Assembly (NCBI RefSeq): GCF_041431415.1
Contig: NZ_CP107845.1
Coordinates: 1,302,001-1,366,000, forward strand
DNA length: 64,000 bases
From: Streptomyces sp. NBC_00513
GTDB lineage: Bacteria; Actinomycetota; Actinomycetes; Streptomycetales; Streptomycetaceae
Direction of reading: 5' to 3'
The notes under the pieces were generated by a model, which did no database searches, had not been told where the DNA came from, and worked only from the letters and a program-made list of their open reading frames with translations. A program made the translations under genes and the position numbers. This document shows, piece after piece, positions 35,176 through 43,087 of the stretch. The number at the start of each line of letters is the position of its first letter. The first letter of the stretch is position 1.

Positions 35176-35200
35176 CGCCGGGGCGGGCGCCGCCCCGGCG
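35176..35200. terminator. Perfect 10-bp hairpin between convergent genes
   Basis: CGCCGGGGCG and CGCCCCGGCG form a perfect stem around GGCGC. The right arm ends immediately before the stop of the leftward PLP enzyme gene and the hairpin lies 50 bp after the SRPBCC stop, so it can serve the rightward gene directly. Confidence 0.6.
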
Positions 35201-36328
35201 TCAGCCCGTCGGTTCCCGCCAGACGCCGGTCGTGAGCAGCGTGTCGATGGTCTGCTCGTACGGGGTGATGTCCAGGCCTTGTTCGGCCAGCCAGGCGTTC
35301 GAGTAGTACTTGTCCAGATAGCGGTCGCCCGGGTCGCAGAGCAGCGTGACGACACTGCCCGTCCGGCCTTCCGCCACCATCTCCGAGACGATCTTCAGGG
35401 CGCTCCACAGGCCGGTGCCGGTCGAGCCGCCGGCCTTGCGTCCGATGGCCCGTTCCAGGGCCCGGCAGCCCGCGACGCTCGCCGCGTCCGGCACCTTCAT
35501 CATGCGGTCGATGGCCCCCGGCACGAAGCTCGGCTCCATCCGGGGACGGCCGATGCCCTCGATGCGGGAGCCGCAGTCGCTGCTCGCGTGCGGGTCGTGG
35601 CGGGTCCAACCGTCGAAGAAGCAGGAGTTCTCCGGGTCGGGCACACAGATCCGGGTGTCGTGCTGCATGTAGTGCACGTAGCGCGCGATGGTCGCGGAGG
35701 TGCCGCCGGTGCCGGCCGTGGCGACGATCCAGGTGGGCTCGGGGTACCGCTCCAGTCGCAACTGCTGGTAAATCGATTCTGCGATGTTGTTGTTGCCCCG
35801 CCAGTCCGTCGCCCGTTCGGCGTAGGTGAACTGGTCCATGTAGTGCCCGCCGGTCCGCGCCGCCAGCTCCGCGGACTCCTCGTACATCTTCATCGAGTTG
35901 TCCACGTAGTGGCACTCGCCGCCGTGGAACTCGATCAGCCGACACTTCTCCGGGCTGGTCGTGCGCGGCATCACGGCGATGAACGGGACACCGATCAGCT
36001 TGGCGAAGTACGCCTCCGACACGGCCGTGGAACCGGACGAGGCCTCGATGACCGGGCGGCCGGGGCGGATCCAGCCGTTGCACAGCGCGTACAGGAACAG
36101 GGACCGGGCGAGGCGGTGCTTGAGCGAGCCCGTCGGGTGCGTGGACTCGTCCTTGAGGTACAGGTCGATGCCCCACTCCTCGGGGAGCGGAAAGCGCAAC
36201 AGGTGGGTGTCGGCGGACCGGTTGGCGTCCGCCTGCACCTTCCGTACGGCTTCTTTCAGCCAGGCGCGGTAGTCCGCGTCACTGCGGTCGACGTCATCGG
36301 TCGTGGCCGTCGTGCGTATGGTGCTCAT
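35201..36328 (-). CDS. PLP-dependent cysteine synthase/desulfhydrase-type enzyme (Cds1-like)
   Basis: The 375-residue protein is a fold-type II PLP enzyme. The PLP lysine is in the motif [14 protein letters not shown] (near 65-78). A substrate-loop [17 protein letters not shown] follows, and the phosphate-binding glycines are [14 protein letters not shown]. The motif matches the Cds1 group, cysteine desulfhydrases described in mycobacteria, more than CysK/CysM. Products would be H2S, ammonia and pyruvate. ATG 36328 follows AAGGAG. It is divergent from the anti-sigma-type gene with a 231-bp gap. Confidence 0.85.
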   Translation of the reverse strand: MSTIRTTATTDDVDRSDADYRAWLKEAVRKVQADANRSADTHLLRFPLPEEWGIDLYLKDESTHPTGSLKHRLARSLFLYALCNGWIRPGRPVIEASSGSTAVSEAYFAKLIGVPFIAVMPRTTSPEKCRLIEFHGGECHYVDNSMKMYEESAELAARTGGHYMDQFTYAERATDWRGNNNIAESIYQQLRLERYPEPTWIVATAGTGGTSATIARYVHYMQHDTRICVPDPENSCFFDGWTRHDPHASSDCGSRIEGIGRPRMEPSFVPGAIDRMMKVPDAASVAGCRALERAIGRKAGGSTGTGLWSALKIVSEMVAEGRTGSVVTLLCDPGDRYLDKYYSNAWLAEQGLDITPYEQTIDTLLTTGVWREPTG

Positions 36329-36511
36329 GCGCCGTGCTCCTTCGTGCCTTCCGTGGTCCCCTCCTTCGCAATGTACCTCCCTCACCTGCGCAAACACTTT
36401 CTTTGGGTCTCCATGCGAATCGCTTTAAGGGCCCCGCCGGCGGGTCCCCGGAGCGCCCGTCGTGCTCGTTCGGTTGCACAGCGGGGTGGTGTGGGTGACC
36501 CTGGTGGAGCA

Positions 36512-36534
36512 TTACCGAGGGTGCAGCACCCGTA
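36512..36534. promoter_or_regulatory. Palindrome ahead of the anti-sigma-type gene
   Basis: GGGTGC and GCACCC flank a single A (36519-36531), with flanking TTAC and GTAA extending the dyad. It ends 26 bp before the GTG at 36560 and overlaps the expected promoter, so it may be an operator. Confidence 0.4.
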
Positions 36535-36559
36535 ACACTCATGTCGGGGAGTCGCAGCC

Positions 36560-37168
36560 GTGATCAGTCATTCCCGCAGGCACTGCGTCGTCGAACTGCA
36601 GGCCCTGCCCTCGCGGATCGGCCAGGTCCGCCGCATCGTTTCCGCTCAACTGCGCCACTGGCAGCTCGATCCGCTCATAGACCGGGCTGCGCTCGGCGTG
36701 ACGGAGCTGCTCGGCAACGTCCACCGCCACGCGCAGCCGAGCAAGGTCTGCACGGTGGAGATCGAGCTGCGTCTCGGACGCCTCACCGTCTCCGTGGCCG
36801 ACAGTGATCCGCGCCTGCCCGTCCTGCGGGCGGCCGGGGACCTGGAGGAGCTGGAGACCTGCGGACGCGGGCTGGCGCTCGTCGAGGCGGTCAGCGAGGC
36901 GTGGGGGGCGCGGGAGCGGACGGACGGCGGCACGGGCAAGGTGGTGTGGTTCTCGATGCGGGCGGCCCCCGCCATGACCGCGCCGACCCGTACGGTCCGG
37001 ATCCCCACCAAGCCCGTGCGCGAGCCCGCCCCGGTCGTGTCGGTCGCCGTGGAGCCCGCGGCCGTGATCACGAGCGTGCCGGTGTCGGCTTCGCTGCCGG
37101 CGTCCATGGCGGCGGCCCCGGCTGATGCGGGGTCGGCGCCGGTGGCCGTCGGCGCCGAGTCCGGTTGA
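36560..37168 (+). CDS. RsbW/anti-sigma-type ATP-binding protein
   Basis: The 202-residue protein has a GHKL ATPase domain (about 10-135) with N-box VTELLGNVHRHA and GRGLALVEAVSEAWGARE. This is the HATPase_c_2 class used by anti-sigma factors and switch kinases. The last 60 residues are a Pro/Val/Ala tail. The likely role is to bind or phosphorylate an anti-anti-sigma protein; no sigma factor gene is adjacent. The start is GTG 36560 after GGGGA at nine bases. Confidence 0.85.
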   Translation: MISHSRRHCVVELQALPSRIGQVRRIVSAQLRHWQLDPLIDRAALGVTELLGNVHRHAQPSKVCTVEIELRLGRLTVSVADSDPRLPVLRAAGDLEELETCGRGLALVEAVSEAWGARERTDGGTGKVVWFSMRAAPAMTAPTRTVRIPTKPVREPAPVVSVAVEPAAVITSVPVSASLPASMAAAPADAGSAPVAVGAESG

Positions 37169-37281
37169 CAGCCGGAGCCATCCGACAGTCGGGTCCGGGG
37201 CCGGACGACAGCAGGAGCCGGACGACAGGCGGAACGAGTCGACGGCCGGAACGAGTCGACAGGACCGGGTGTTCCGGCCCC
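37169..37281. repeat. 113-bp convergent gap with short degenerate repeats
   Basis: CCGGACGACAG occurs twice and GGCCGGAACGAGTCGACAG-like units twice in a row between about 37180 and 37262. They are short, imperfect and without a hairpin strong enough to call a terminator. Confidence 0.45.
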
Positions 37282-38544
37282 TCAGGCCGCCGCGCCCAGT
37301 GCCCCCAGCGGGTCGTCCAGCACCGGCTGCCACGCCAGTTCCGCCGCGCCGACCAGGCTGTTGTGGTCCAGGGTGCACGGCAGGATCGGTACGCCGCCGC
37401 TGCGCCCCCACAGGCTCCGGTCCGCCACCACCGCGCGCAGCCGCTCCGGGTCCGCGGACAGCAGCTCCCGGTGCAGGCCGCCCAGGATGATCCGGTCCGG
37501 GTTCAGGATGTTGACCAGTCCCGCGAGGCCCAGGCCGAGCCGGTCGATGAGCTCCTCGGCGGCCGCCCGTACGGCCGGTTCGGCGTACTCGGTGCGCAGC
37601 AGGTCGCGTGCCTGCTGGAGCAGTGACACCTCGGGCCCGGGTGTGCGGCCCGCCGCCGTCAGGAAGGCCAGCGGGTCCGCCTCGACGTCCAGGCACCCCC
37701 GGCTCCCGCAGTGGCAGGCCCGCCCCTCGGGGTTGACCGTGAGGTGGCCGACCTCCAGGGCCAGTCCGGCACTGCCGCTGTGCAGGCGGCCGTCCAGGAC
37801 CAGTGCCCCGCCCACCCCGCGGTGACCGGTGGCCACGCACAGCAGGTGCTGCGCGCTGCGGCCGGCGCCGTGGCGGTGCTCGGCGAGCGCGGCGAGGTTG
37901 ACGTCGTTGCCGGTCAGCGCGGGGCCGTCGATCCCGGCGGCCTTCACACGTTCGGCGAAGATGGCCCGTACGGGCGAACCGGCCGGCCAGGCCAGGTGCA
38001 GCGGGTTCAGGGCGGTGCCCTCCGGCTCCGCGACCGCCGAGGGGACCGCGAGGCCCGCGCCGACGCACCGCAGCCCGGACTCGGCGAGCAGCGCGGCGCC
38101 CGCCTCGACGACGGCGCCCAGCACCTGCGCGGGGTCGGCGGAGACGGTGACCTTGCCGGGTGCGGTGGCCACGATCCGCCCACCGAGGCCGACCAGCGCG
38201 GCTCGGAACCCGTCGGGGTGGACCTGCGCGGCCAGCGCCACGGGCCCGTTCTCGTCGATGGAGAGCCGGTGCGAGGGCCGGCCCTGCGCGCCGCCCGCGC
38301 CCCCGGGACGGGAGTCGACGCGGATGAGTCCGAGCGCTTCCAGTTCGGCGGCGACGGCCCCGGCGGTGGCGCGGGTGACACCCAGCTCCGCGGTGAGGAC
38401 CGCGCGGGTGGGGGCCCGGCCGGTGTGCACGAGCTCCAGCGCCGGACCGAGTGCGCCGCGCCCCCGCTCCAGCCTGGTCCTCGCGGACGCCGCGGACACC
38501 GTGGACGCATCCCCCACCCGCGGCGGGGCCCCGTTGCCGTTCAT
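37282..38544 (-). CDS. ROK-family transcriptional regulator
   Basis: The 420-residue protein has an N-terminal winged helix-turn-helix (about 28-75; RAVLTAELGVTRATAGAVAAELEALGLI). A ROK kinase-like domain follows with EVGHLTVNPEGRACHCGSRGCLD, the zinc/sugar-site motif with CHCGxxGC, and DNVNLAALAEHRHGAG. ROK regulators sense sugars or sugar phosphates. The regulated genes cannot be told; the AlkB gene is 40 bp upstream in the same direction, and a sugar gene is not in sight. Confidence 0.88.
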   Translation of the reverse strand: MNGNGAPPRVGDASTVSAASARTRLERGRGALGPALELVHTGRAPTRAVLTAELGVTRATAGAVAAELEALGLIRVDSRPGGAGGAQGRPSHRLSIDENGPVALAAQVHPDGFRAALVGLGGRIVATAPGKVTVSADPAQVLGAVVEAGAALLAESGLRCVGAGLAVPSAVAEPEGTALNPLHLAWPAGSPVRAIFAERVKAAGIDGPALTGNDVNLAALAEHRHGAGRSAQHLLCVATGHRGVGGALVLDGRLHSGSAGLALEVGHLTVNPEGRACHCGSRGCLDVEADPLAFLTAAGRTPGPEVSLLQQARDLLRTEYAEPAVRAAAEELIDRLGLGLAGLVNILNPDRIILGGLHRELLSADPERLRAVVADRSLWGRSGGVPILPCTLDHNSLVGAAELAWQPVLDDPLGALGAAA

Positions 38545-38584
38545 GACAGCGATCCTCGCATGATCGGGAGGCGCCCGAGGCCGC

Positions 38585-39316
38585 TCACGGGTCGAGGCCG
38601 CCGACCCGCAGTGTGATGTTCAGCCGACCGCTCAGGCCGAGGTCCTGCGGCCCCGTGCCGGGCAGGACCTTCGGCACGCCGTGGTGGGCCAGTCGGCTCG
38701 GGCCGCCGAAGACGAACAGGTCCCCGCTGCGCAGCTCGACGTCCCGGTACGGCCGTCCGCGCGAGGCGGTGTTCCCGAAGCGGAAGAGGCAGGAGTCACC
38801 GAGGCTGAGCGAGACGACGGGCGCCCCGGACCGCTCTTCGGCGTCGCGGTGCATGCCCATGCGGGAGTCCCCGTCGTAGAAGTTGATCAGCGTGATGTCG
38901 TAGACCTCGTCGCCCTGCCAACCGTACGAGGGGTACGGGCCGCACCGCCCGGCGGGCTGCTCCCCGTCGCCGTGCCCGAGCGGGTCGGTCTCCCCGTACG
39001 CCGCGGCCACGGCGGCGCGCCCGAGTGCGGCGAGCCGGGCGGGCATCGGTTTGACCGGCGCCCCGTCGCCGTCGACGGCGGTGCGGGCATATCCGTACGG
39101 GTACCAGTGCAGGCCCAGGCACACCTGCCGGGCGGTCATCGTGCCGCCGCCGGGGGTGTGCACGGTGCGCAGCCCGGCGGGCGGGCGTGCCCATTCCCGG
39201 CAGTCCGCGAGCAGTTCCCGCTGCCGGTCGGGGCCGAGCCAGTCGGGCACGTGCACGGCGCCGGGTGCGATCTCGGTCCGCTCGCGCGGGAAGAGTTCCC
39301 CATGCATGTCTCCCAT
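38585..39316 (-). CDS. AlkB-like 2-oxoglutarate/Fe(II)-dependent DNA repair dioxygenase
   Basis: The 243-residue protein shows the double-stranded beta-helix Fe(II) triad: His and Asp in GMHRDAEE, the distal His in HHGVPKV, and the 2-oxoglutarate arginine region RLNITLRV. The NFYDGDSRMGMHRD segment is typical of AlkB. The enzyme removes alkyl damage from DNA or RNA. ATG 39316 is used; another ATG is three codons later. The ROK gene follows 40 bp downstream. Confidence 0.88.
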   Translation of the reverse strand: MGDMHGELFPRERTEIAPGAVHVPDWLGPDRQRELLADCREWARPPAGLRTVHTPGGGTMTARQVCLGLHWYPYGYARTAVDGDGAPVKPMPARLAALGRAAVAAAYGETDPLGHGDGEQPAGRCGPYPSYGWQGDEVYDITLINFYDGDSRMGMHRDAEERSGAPVVSLSLGDSCLFRFGNTASRGRPYRDVELRSGDLFVFGGPSRLAHHGVPKVLPGTGPQDLGLSGRLNITLRVGGLDP

Positions 39317-39488
39317 TGTCACGGCGGACCGGTCCCCTCGCCCACGCGGTGCCCGACAGCGGGCGGGGCGGGGGTGGGGCGGGGCGGTGGGCAGGGGTCT
39401 TCGGCGGGAGCCGTCGGCGGGTGGCCGCGCCGAACGGCGTCTCGAAGAAGCCCTTGTGACGGCCCGAAGGGCACTGGACACTGCCCCT

Positions 39489-39740
39489 ATGGAGCGACGC
39501 ACACAGGCCGATCGGGACGCGATCACCATCGAGATCGGCTACGCCTTCGTCAGCGCGGGCCTCGCGGCCTGTCTGGTCTTCGCGGCGGTGTTCGGACCCG
39601 CGCCGGTCTTCGACCTGTCCGGCGCCGCACACCGCGTCCTGGCCGTCGCGGGCGGGATCCTGGCCGCCGTGGTGTTCGTTCTCCGCGTCACGCATCTCCT
39701 GTGGCGCTTCGCCCGCCGCCCGGAGAACGACGGCCGCTAG
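39489..39740 (+). CDS. DUF6332-type two-helix membrane protein
   Basis: The 83-residue protein starts MERRTQADRDAITIEIGYAF and has two hydrophobic segments (about 16-36 and 44-64) and an Arg-rich tail. It fits what I recall as DUF6332 from Streptomyces. The function is unknown. Its stop overlaps the stop of the leftward small membrane gene by a few bases (convergent, 4-bp overlap). Confidence 0.72.
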   Translation: MERRTQADRDAITIEIGYAFVSAGLAACLVFAAVFGPAPVFDLSGAAHRVLAVAGGILAAVVFVLRVTHLLWRFARRPENDGR

Positions 39741-39979
39741 AGACGTTCGCGCAGGCGCGCCTGCTCGGCGACGAGACCCCGTTCCCGCTCCAGACGTGCG
39801 GCATGCTCCCAGCCGGCCCGCACGAGGGCTCGGTAGCGGCGCACGAACCGTCCCGCGCACCAGGGAGCGACGGCGGCGAGCACCAGACCCACGAACCGGA
39901 TCGCCCACACGAACCACTCCGGCACCAGGGCCACCGCGATGACGGCGACCGCCACCCACGTGGCCATCGCCACCGCCAA
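39737..39979 (-). CDS. Small membrane protein with coiled-coil tail
   Basis: The 80-residue product has one or two helices (about 5-45) and a charged coiled-coil C-terminus rich in Arg/Glu/Leu. The start is uncertain: TTG 39979, GTG 39973 or ATG 39967, none with a good ribosome site. The same frame stays open up to the stop codon of the upstream spherulin gene. It overlaps the DUF6332 gene tail-to-tail. Confidence 0.5.
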   Translation of the reverse strand: MAVAMATWVAVAVIAVALVPEWFVWAIRFVGLVLAAVAPWCAGRFVRRYRALVRAGWEHAARLERERGLVAEQARLRERL

Positions 39980-40021
39980 GTGCCGTGCCCGCCCGGGCAG
40001 TGCGCCCGCGAGGAACGCGGT

Positions 40022-40993
40022 TCAGCCCACGGTGGCGGCGTACGTGGTCTGGCTGCGGTACTTCCACGTCGGCCCGGTGTTCCACGGGTTGGGCATGACC
40101 GTGTTGGTGGCGTAGGCGTAACCGGCGCCGCGTTCGAAGGCGGTACGCAGCGTGGTGCGCATGGCGGGGGCGTCGGGAACGTCGTGGACGAGGTGCCAGA
40201 ACGAGGTTCCGGTCGGGTCGAGTTCGGCGCCGGCGCGGTAGCCGGTCGCCTCGTTGAAGACGTTCCCGCCGAGCCAACCCCCTGAGGTGTAGGCGGCGTA
40301 GGTGTCCTCGTACGTGACGAAGACGTCGGCGGTGCGGCGGCCGGGCTCCAGGTAGCAGTCGGCGATGGCGGTGCCCGGGTTGTTGACGACGAGGTCGGGG
40401 GCGGCCGGGTCGACGGCGTCCATCGTCTCCCGGACGTAGCGGCGCAGTTCGGCGTAGTGGTCGCGGGTGGCGTTGTCCGGACCGCAGTCGCGGCTGACGA
40501 CGTCGAAGAAGATCCCGTCCACGTGCAGTCGGCCGTCGGGGGTCTTGAGGTAGTTGTCCACGGAGGCCTTGACGGCGGCGATGTCCCGGTTTCCGTGGTC
40601 GGTGTGGACGTAGCCGAGCACCTTGGTCCGCTCGCCGGTGGAGGTGGTGCCGCCGCGCAGGGCGTCGGCCCGGTCCCGCCACGGGGTGTCGAAGGGGGAG
40701 TCGCCGTTGCCGGGGTTCAGGACGACCAGCGAGGCGGCCGGGCCGGTGGCGGTGAGGTCGTTCAACATCGGGTCGTCGGCCCACACGTACGCGGGAACGC
40801 CGACCTCCAGCCCCCGGACCCCGGGCGGCCGGGGTACGGGGGGCGTGGTGGGCGACGGGGCCGGCGCGGGTCTGCGAGCCGCCGGCCCGCGGCCGGCGCT
40901 GTCCGCGGAGGCGGTCACGGCCGGCGCCGGGGCCGCGAGGAGGAGGGTGGCCATGACGGCGAGCAGGGCCTTGCCGGCACGTGCGCGGGCCAT
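40022..40993 (-). CDS. Secreted spherulation-specific family 4 protein
   Basis: The 323-residue protein has a signal peptide (about 1-30; basic start, Leu/Ala core, APA), a Pro/Ala linker and a TIM-barrel-like domain starting EVGVPAYVW. The domain includes SLVVLNPGNGDS, VLGYVHTDHGNRD, VDGIFFDVVSRDCG and VNNPGT, all typical of the spherulin-4/SF4 family. Related enzymes act on polysaccharides such as exopolymers with GalN linkages, but the substrate is unproved here. ATG 40993 follows GGAGGAACAG. Confidence 0.88.
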   Translation of the reverse strand: MARARAGKALLAVMATLLLAAPAPAVTASADSAGRGPAARRPAPAPSPTTPPVPRPPGVRGLEVGVPAYVWADDPMLNDLTATGPAASLVVLNPGNGDSPFDTPWRDRADALRGGTTSTGERTKVLGYVHTDHGNRDIAAVKASVDNYLKTPDGRLHVDGIFFDVVSRDCGPDNATRDHYAELRRYVRETMDAVDPAAPDLVVNNPGTAIADCYLEPGRRTADVFVTYEDTYAAYTSGGWLGGNVFNEATGYRAGAELDPTGTSFWHLVHDVPDAPAMRTTLRTAFERGAGYAYATNTVMPNPWNTGPTWKYRSQTTYAATVG

Positions 40994-41054
40994 GGCTGTT
41001 CCTCCGGTGGCAGTGGGCGGGACCCGACGAACACTAGACGGACGGACGGTTCGT

Positions 41055-41076
41055 GAAAGCCGAACCAACCGCTTTC
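41055..41076. promoter_or_regulatory. Inverted repeat upstream of the spherulin-4 gene
   Basis: GAAAGC and GCTTTC form a six-base inverted repeat with a 10-base spacer, about 62-83 bp upstream of the spherulin-like start. It could bind a LacI/GntR-type regulator. No experimental support. Confidence 0.35.
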
Positions 41077-41114
41077 GCATGAGGAACAGAAAAACGATCC
41101 TTCACCTCATCATG

Positions 41115-41133
41115 TGAATCTCCGTCAGATTCA
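41115..41133. promoter_or_regulatory. 7-bp inverted repeat between lectin and spherulin genes
   Basis: TGAATCT and AGATTCA surround CCGTC. It is 44 bp past the lectin stop and about 120 bp upstream of the spherulin gene. Either a weak terminator of the lectin gene or an operator of the spherulin gene. Confidence 0.4.
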
Positions 41134-41176
41134 GACAAGCCCTTCCGCCCGTGATCCCGGCTCCCGGACCGCGCCG

Positions 41177-42934
41177 TCACGGCGCGTCGAGGAAACCCCT
41201 CACCGTCCATTCCTGCACGTCGCCCTCGCCGATCTGCTCCCCCACCGGGTCGGGCGGCGGGACGTCCCTGGTCCAGAGGGTGAGCCAGACACCGCTTTCG
41301 AAGGAATTGCCCTTCGGCGTGATCGCCTTCCCCCAGTTGTTGACGAAGCCGCCGGCGGAGCCGGCGAATCGCTGGACGTCACTGTCGGCGTTACACGTCC
41401 ACAGGGTGAGCAGTGTGCCATTGGCGCCGGCCGCATTGCCCTGCGGTGTCAGGCACTTGCCGCTCTCCTTGTGGACCAGCAGGCCGTCCTTGTGGGCCCA
41501 GCGCTGCATTTCCGACCCGTTGCAGGGCCACACGGTCACGGGAGTTCCGTTGGCCGTCGCGTTGCCCTGCGGGGTCGCACAGACGAATCCGGGCCGGTTG
41601 TGGTTGGAGAGCCATCCCCATCCGCCGTCCTGCATGTTCCCGGCGTACGGGGCGAGGGAGAAGACGACCCGCGCGCCGTTGTACGCCTCGTTCATCCCCC
41701 ACAACCGCCGGGCCTGCGGATCGAACGAGAGGCCCTGGGTCAGGAACGGGGCTTGGGAAAGCACCTGTGTCACCTGCGTGGCCGTGTTGTACACGTGGAT
41801 ACAGGAGTACATGGTGTTGACCCAGGCCACGGACCCGTCCTTGTTCTTCTGCTCCGTCCAACCGGGCCAGGTCCTCGGACAACTACCGGAGAAGTAGTAG
41901 TACTTGCCGTCCCTGGCGATTCCCTGGACGGCCCAGACCGCCGTTCTGAAATCGGAGCTGGACGCGACCTGGTCGGGCAGGGAGTCCTCACCGAACGAGG
42001 TCAGCGGCCAGCGGACGACACGGGCGTCTCCGCCTTCCTTGTTCTCGGCCGAGAGCAGGGAAGGAACATCGGCCTCACTGCGGTCCACGCTCACCGTGCT
42101 CAGACACAACGGCTGCCCGGCGGTGGCGAGTCCGCACGCGCGGGGGTTGCCGATGGTGGCGCCGGTGGTGGCGTAGCGCGCGACGAGGGGCAGGGCCCAG
42201 GTGTGGCCGAAAGCCGAACTCTGCCCCGACACCACCCCCGTGCCGCTGCCCGTCGACGTCATGCGCCAGACGTGCCGCAGGTCGTAGACCTGGAGTTCGG
42301 TGCCGTTGGCCACGAGCAGCCAGTTCCGGTACCAGGCGACACCGTCGGCGTGGATCTTGTGCTGGAGCTTCTTGAAGCCCCCCTCGACGGGCTCGACCAG
42401 TGCCAGGTGGCCGTATCTGACCTGGCTGTTGGTGGCTTCCACCAGGCTGATCCGACCGTAGAGGTCCTTGACCGGCTCCTCGTAGCTCGTGGCGTGGTAC
42501 CAGGTCGCCGCGTAGAGGGACCGGCGGCCCTTGTAGGTGCCGTCGGGATAGGCGGCGTGCGATCCGGCGAAGCCCTGGGGTGTCCATCCGCCGCCGGGCA
42601 GGCTGGGCTTGGTGAGGTCGTCCTCGTTGTCCCAGCAGAAACCGTCGTACGACAGAGTGCCGTTCAGACCGTGCCCGTGGCACAGCCCCGGCCTGCCGGT
42701 CTTGTCACCGAGGACCTCCGTGTAGTCGGCCTTTCGGACGATCCTGGCGCTCTCCAACGAGGCGATGAGACCCGAGTTGTCGGAACCCACGCGAGTGAGG
42801 GAGAACTCCCCCGCTCGCGCGGCGCTCTGGACCGGATCGGCCCGCGCCGGCTGAATCGAAACGAGCGAGGAGGCGACCACTGCCGCTCCCGCGAGAAAAC
42901 TGAAGAAACGTCTGCGCTTCAGGGAAAGATTCAC
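41177..42934 (-). CDS. Secreted protein with C-terminal ricin-type beta-trefoil lectin domain
   Basis: The 585-residue protein begins with a basic segment and a hydrophobic signal core (about 10-32). About 420 residues of an unassigned, Tyr/Trp/Gly-rich domain that looks like a beta-propeller or solenoid follow, and a ricin-type beta-trefoil completes the protein (about 460-570, with CLTPQGN and QRW/QRF repeats). The lectin domain binds glycans; the head likely acts on them or binds cell surfaces. The gene is AT-richer than its neighbours at several points. GTG 42934 has a weak ribosome site. Confidence 0.8.
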   Translation of the reverse strand: MNLSLKRRRFFSFLAGAAVVASSLVSIQPARADPVQSAARAGEFSLTRVGSDNSGLIASLESARIVRKADYTEVLGDKTGRPGLCHGHGLNGTLSYDGFCWDNEDDLTKPSLPGGGWTPQGFAGSHAAYPDGTYKGRRSLYAATWYHATSYEEPVKDLYGRISLVEATNSQVRYGHLALVEPVEGGFKKLQHKIHADGVAWYRNWLLVANGTELQVYDLRHVWRMTSTGSGTGVVSGQSSAFGHTWALPLVARYATTGATIGNPRACGLATAGQPLCLSTVSVDRSEADVPSLLSAENKEGGDARVVRWPLTSFGEDSLPDQVASSSDFRTAVWAVQGIARDGKYYYFSGSCPRTWPGWTEQKNKDGSVAWVNTMYSCIHVYNTATQVTQVLSQAPFLTQGLSFDPQARRLWGMNEAYNGARVVFSLAPYAGNMQDGGWGWLSNHNRPGFVCATPQGNATANGTPVTVWPCNGSEMQRWAHKDGLLVHKESGKCLTPQGNAAGANGTLLTLWTCNADSDVQRFAGSAGGFVNNWGKAITPKGNSFESGVWLTLWTRDVPPPDPVGEQIGEGDVQEWTVRGFLDAP

Positions 42935-43030
42935 CGGCCACAGATTAGCGATGGCCCGACACGAGTCACGGCGCCGGGCGCCGTCACCTCCACCCCGAGG
43001 AAGCCCAAGGAGCGAGACCAGGCGGGGTGC

Positions 43031-43086
43031 TAGAATGATCACGTTGGCCTTCAGCGCCCCGAACCCGGGCGTTCGGAGGCTTTTTT
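43031..43086 (+). promoter_or_regulatory. Promoter -10 and terminator-like hairpin in front of an MFS gene
   Basis: TAGAAT at 43031-43036 with TGC before it is an extended -10. In the predicted 5' UTR the arms CCGAAC (43059-43064) and GTTCGG (43071-43076) pair around CCGGGC, and GCCT (43047-43050) pairs with AGGC (43077-43080) around an eight-base bulge. Six T residues follow at 43081-43086. The GGAGG ribosome site lies in the right arm of the hairpin, so the structure could both terminate transcription and hide the ribosome site. Confidence 0.6.
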
Positions 43087-43087
43087 C

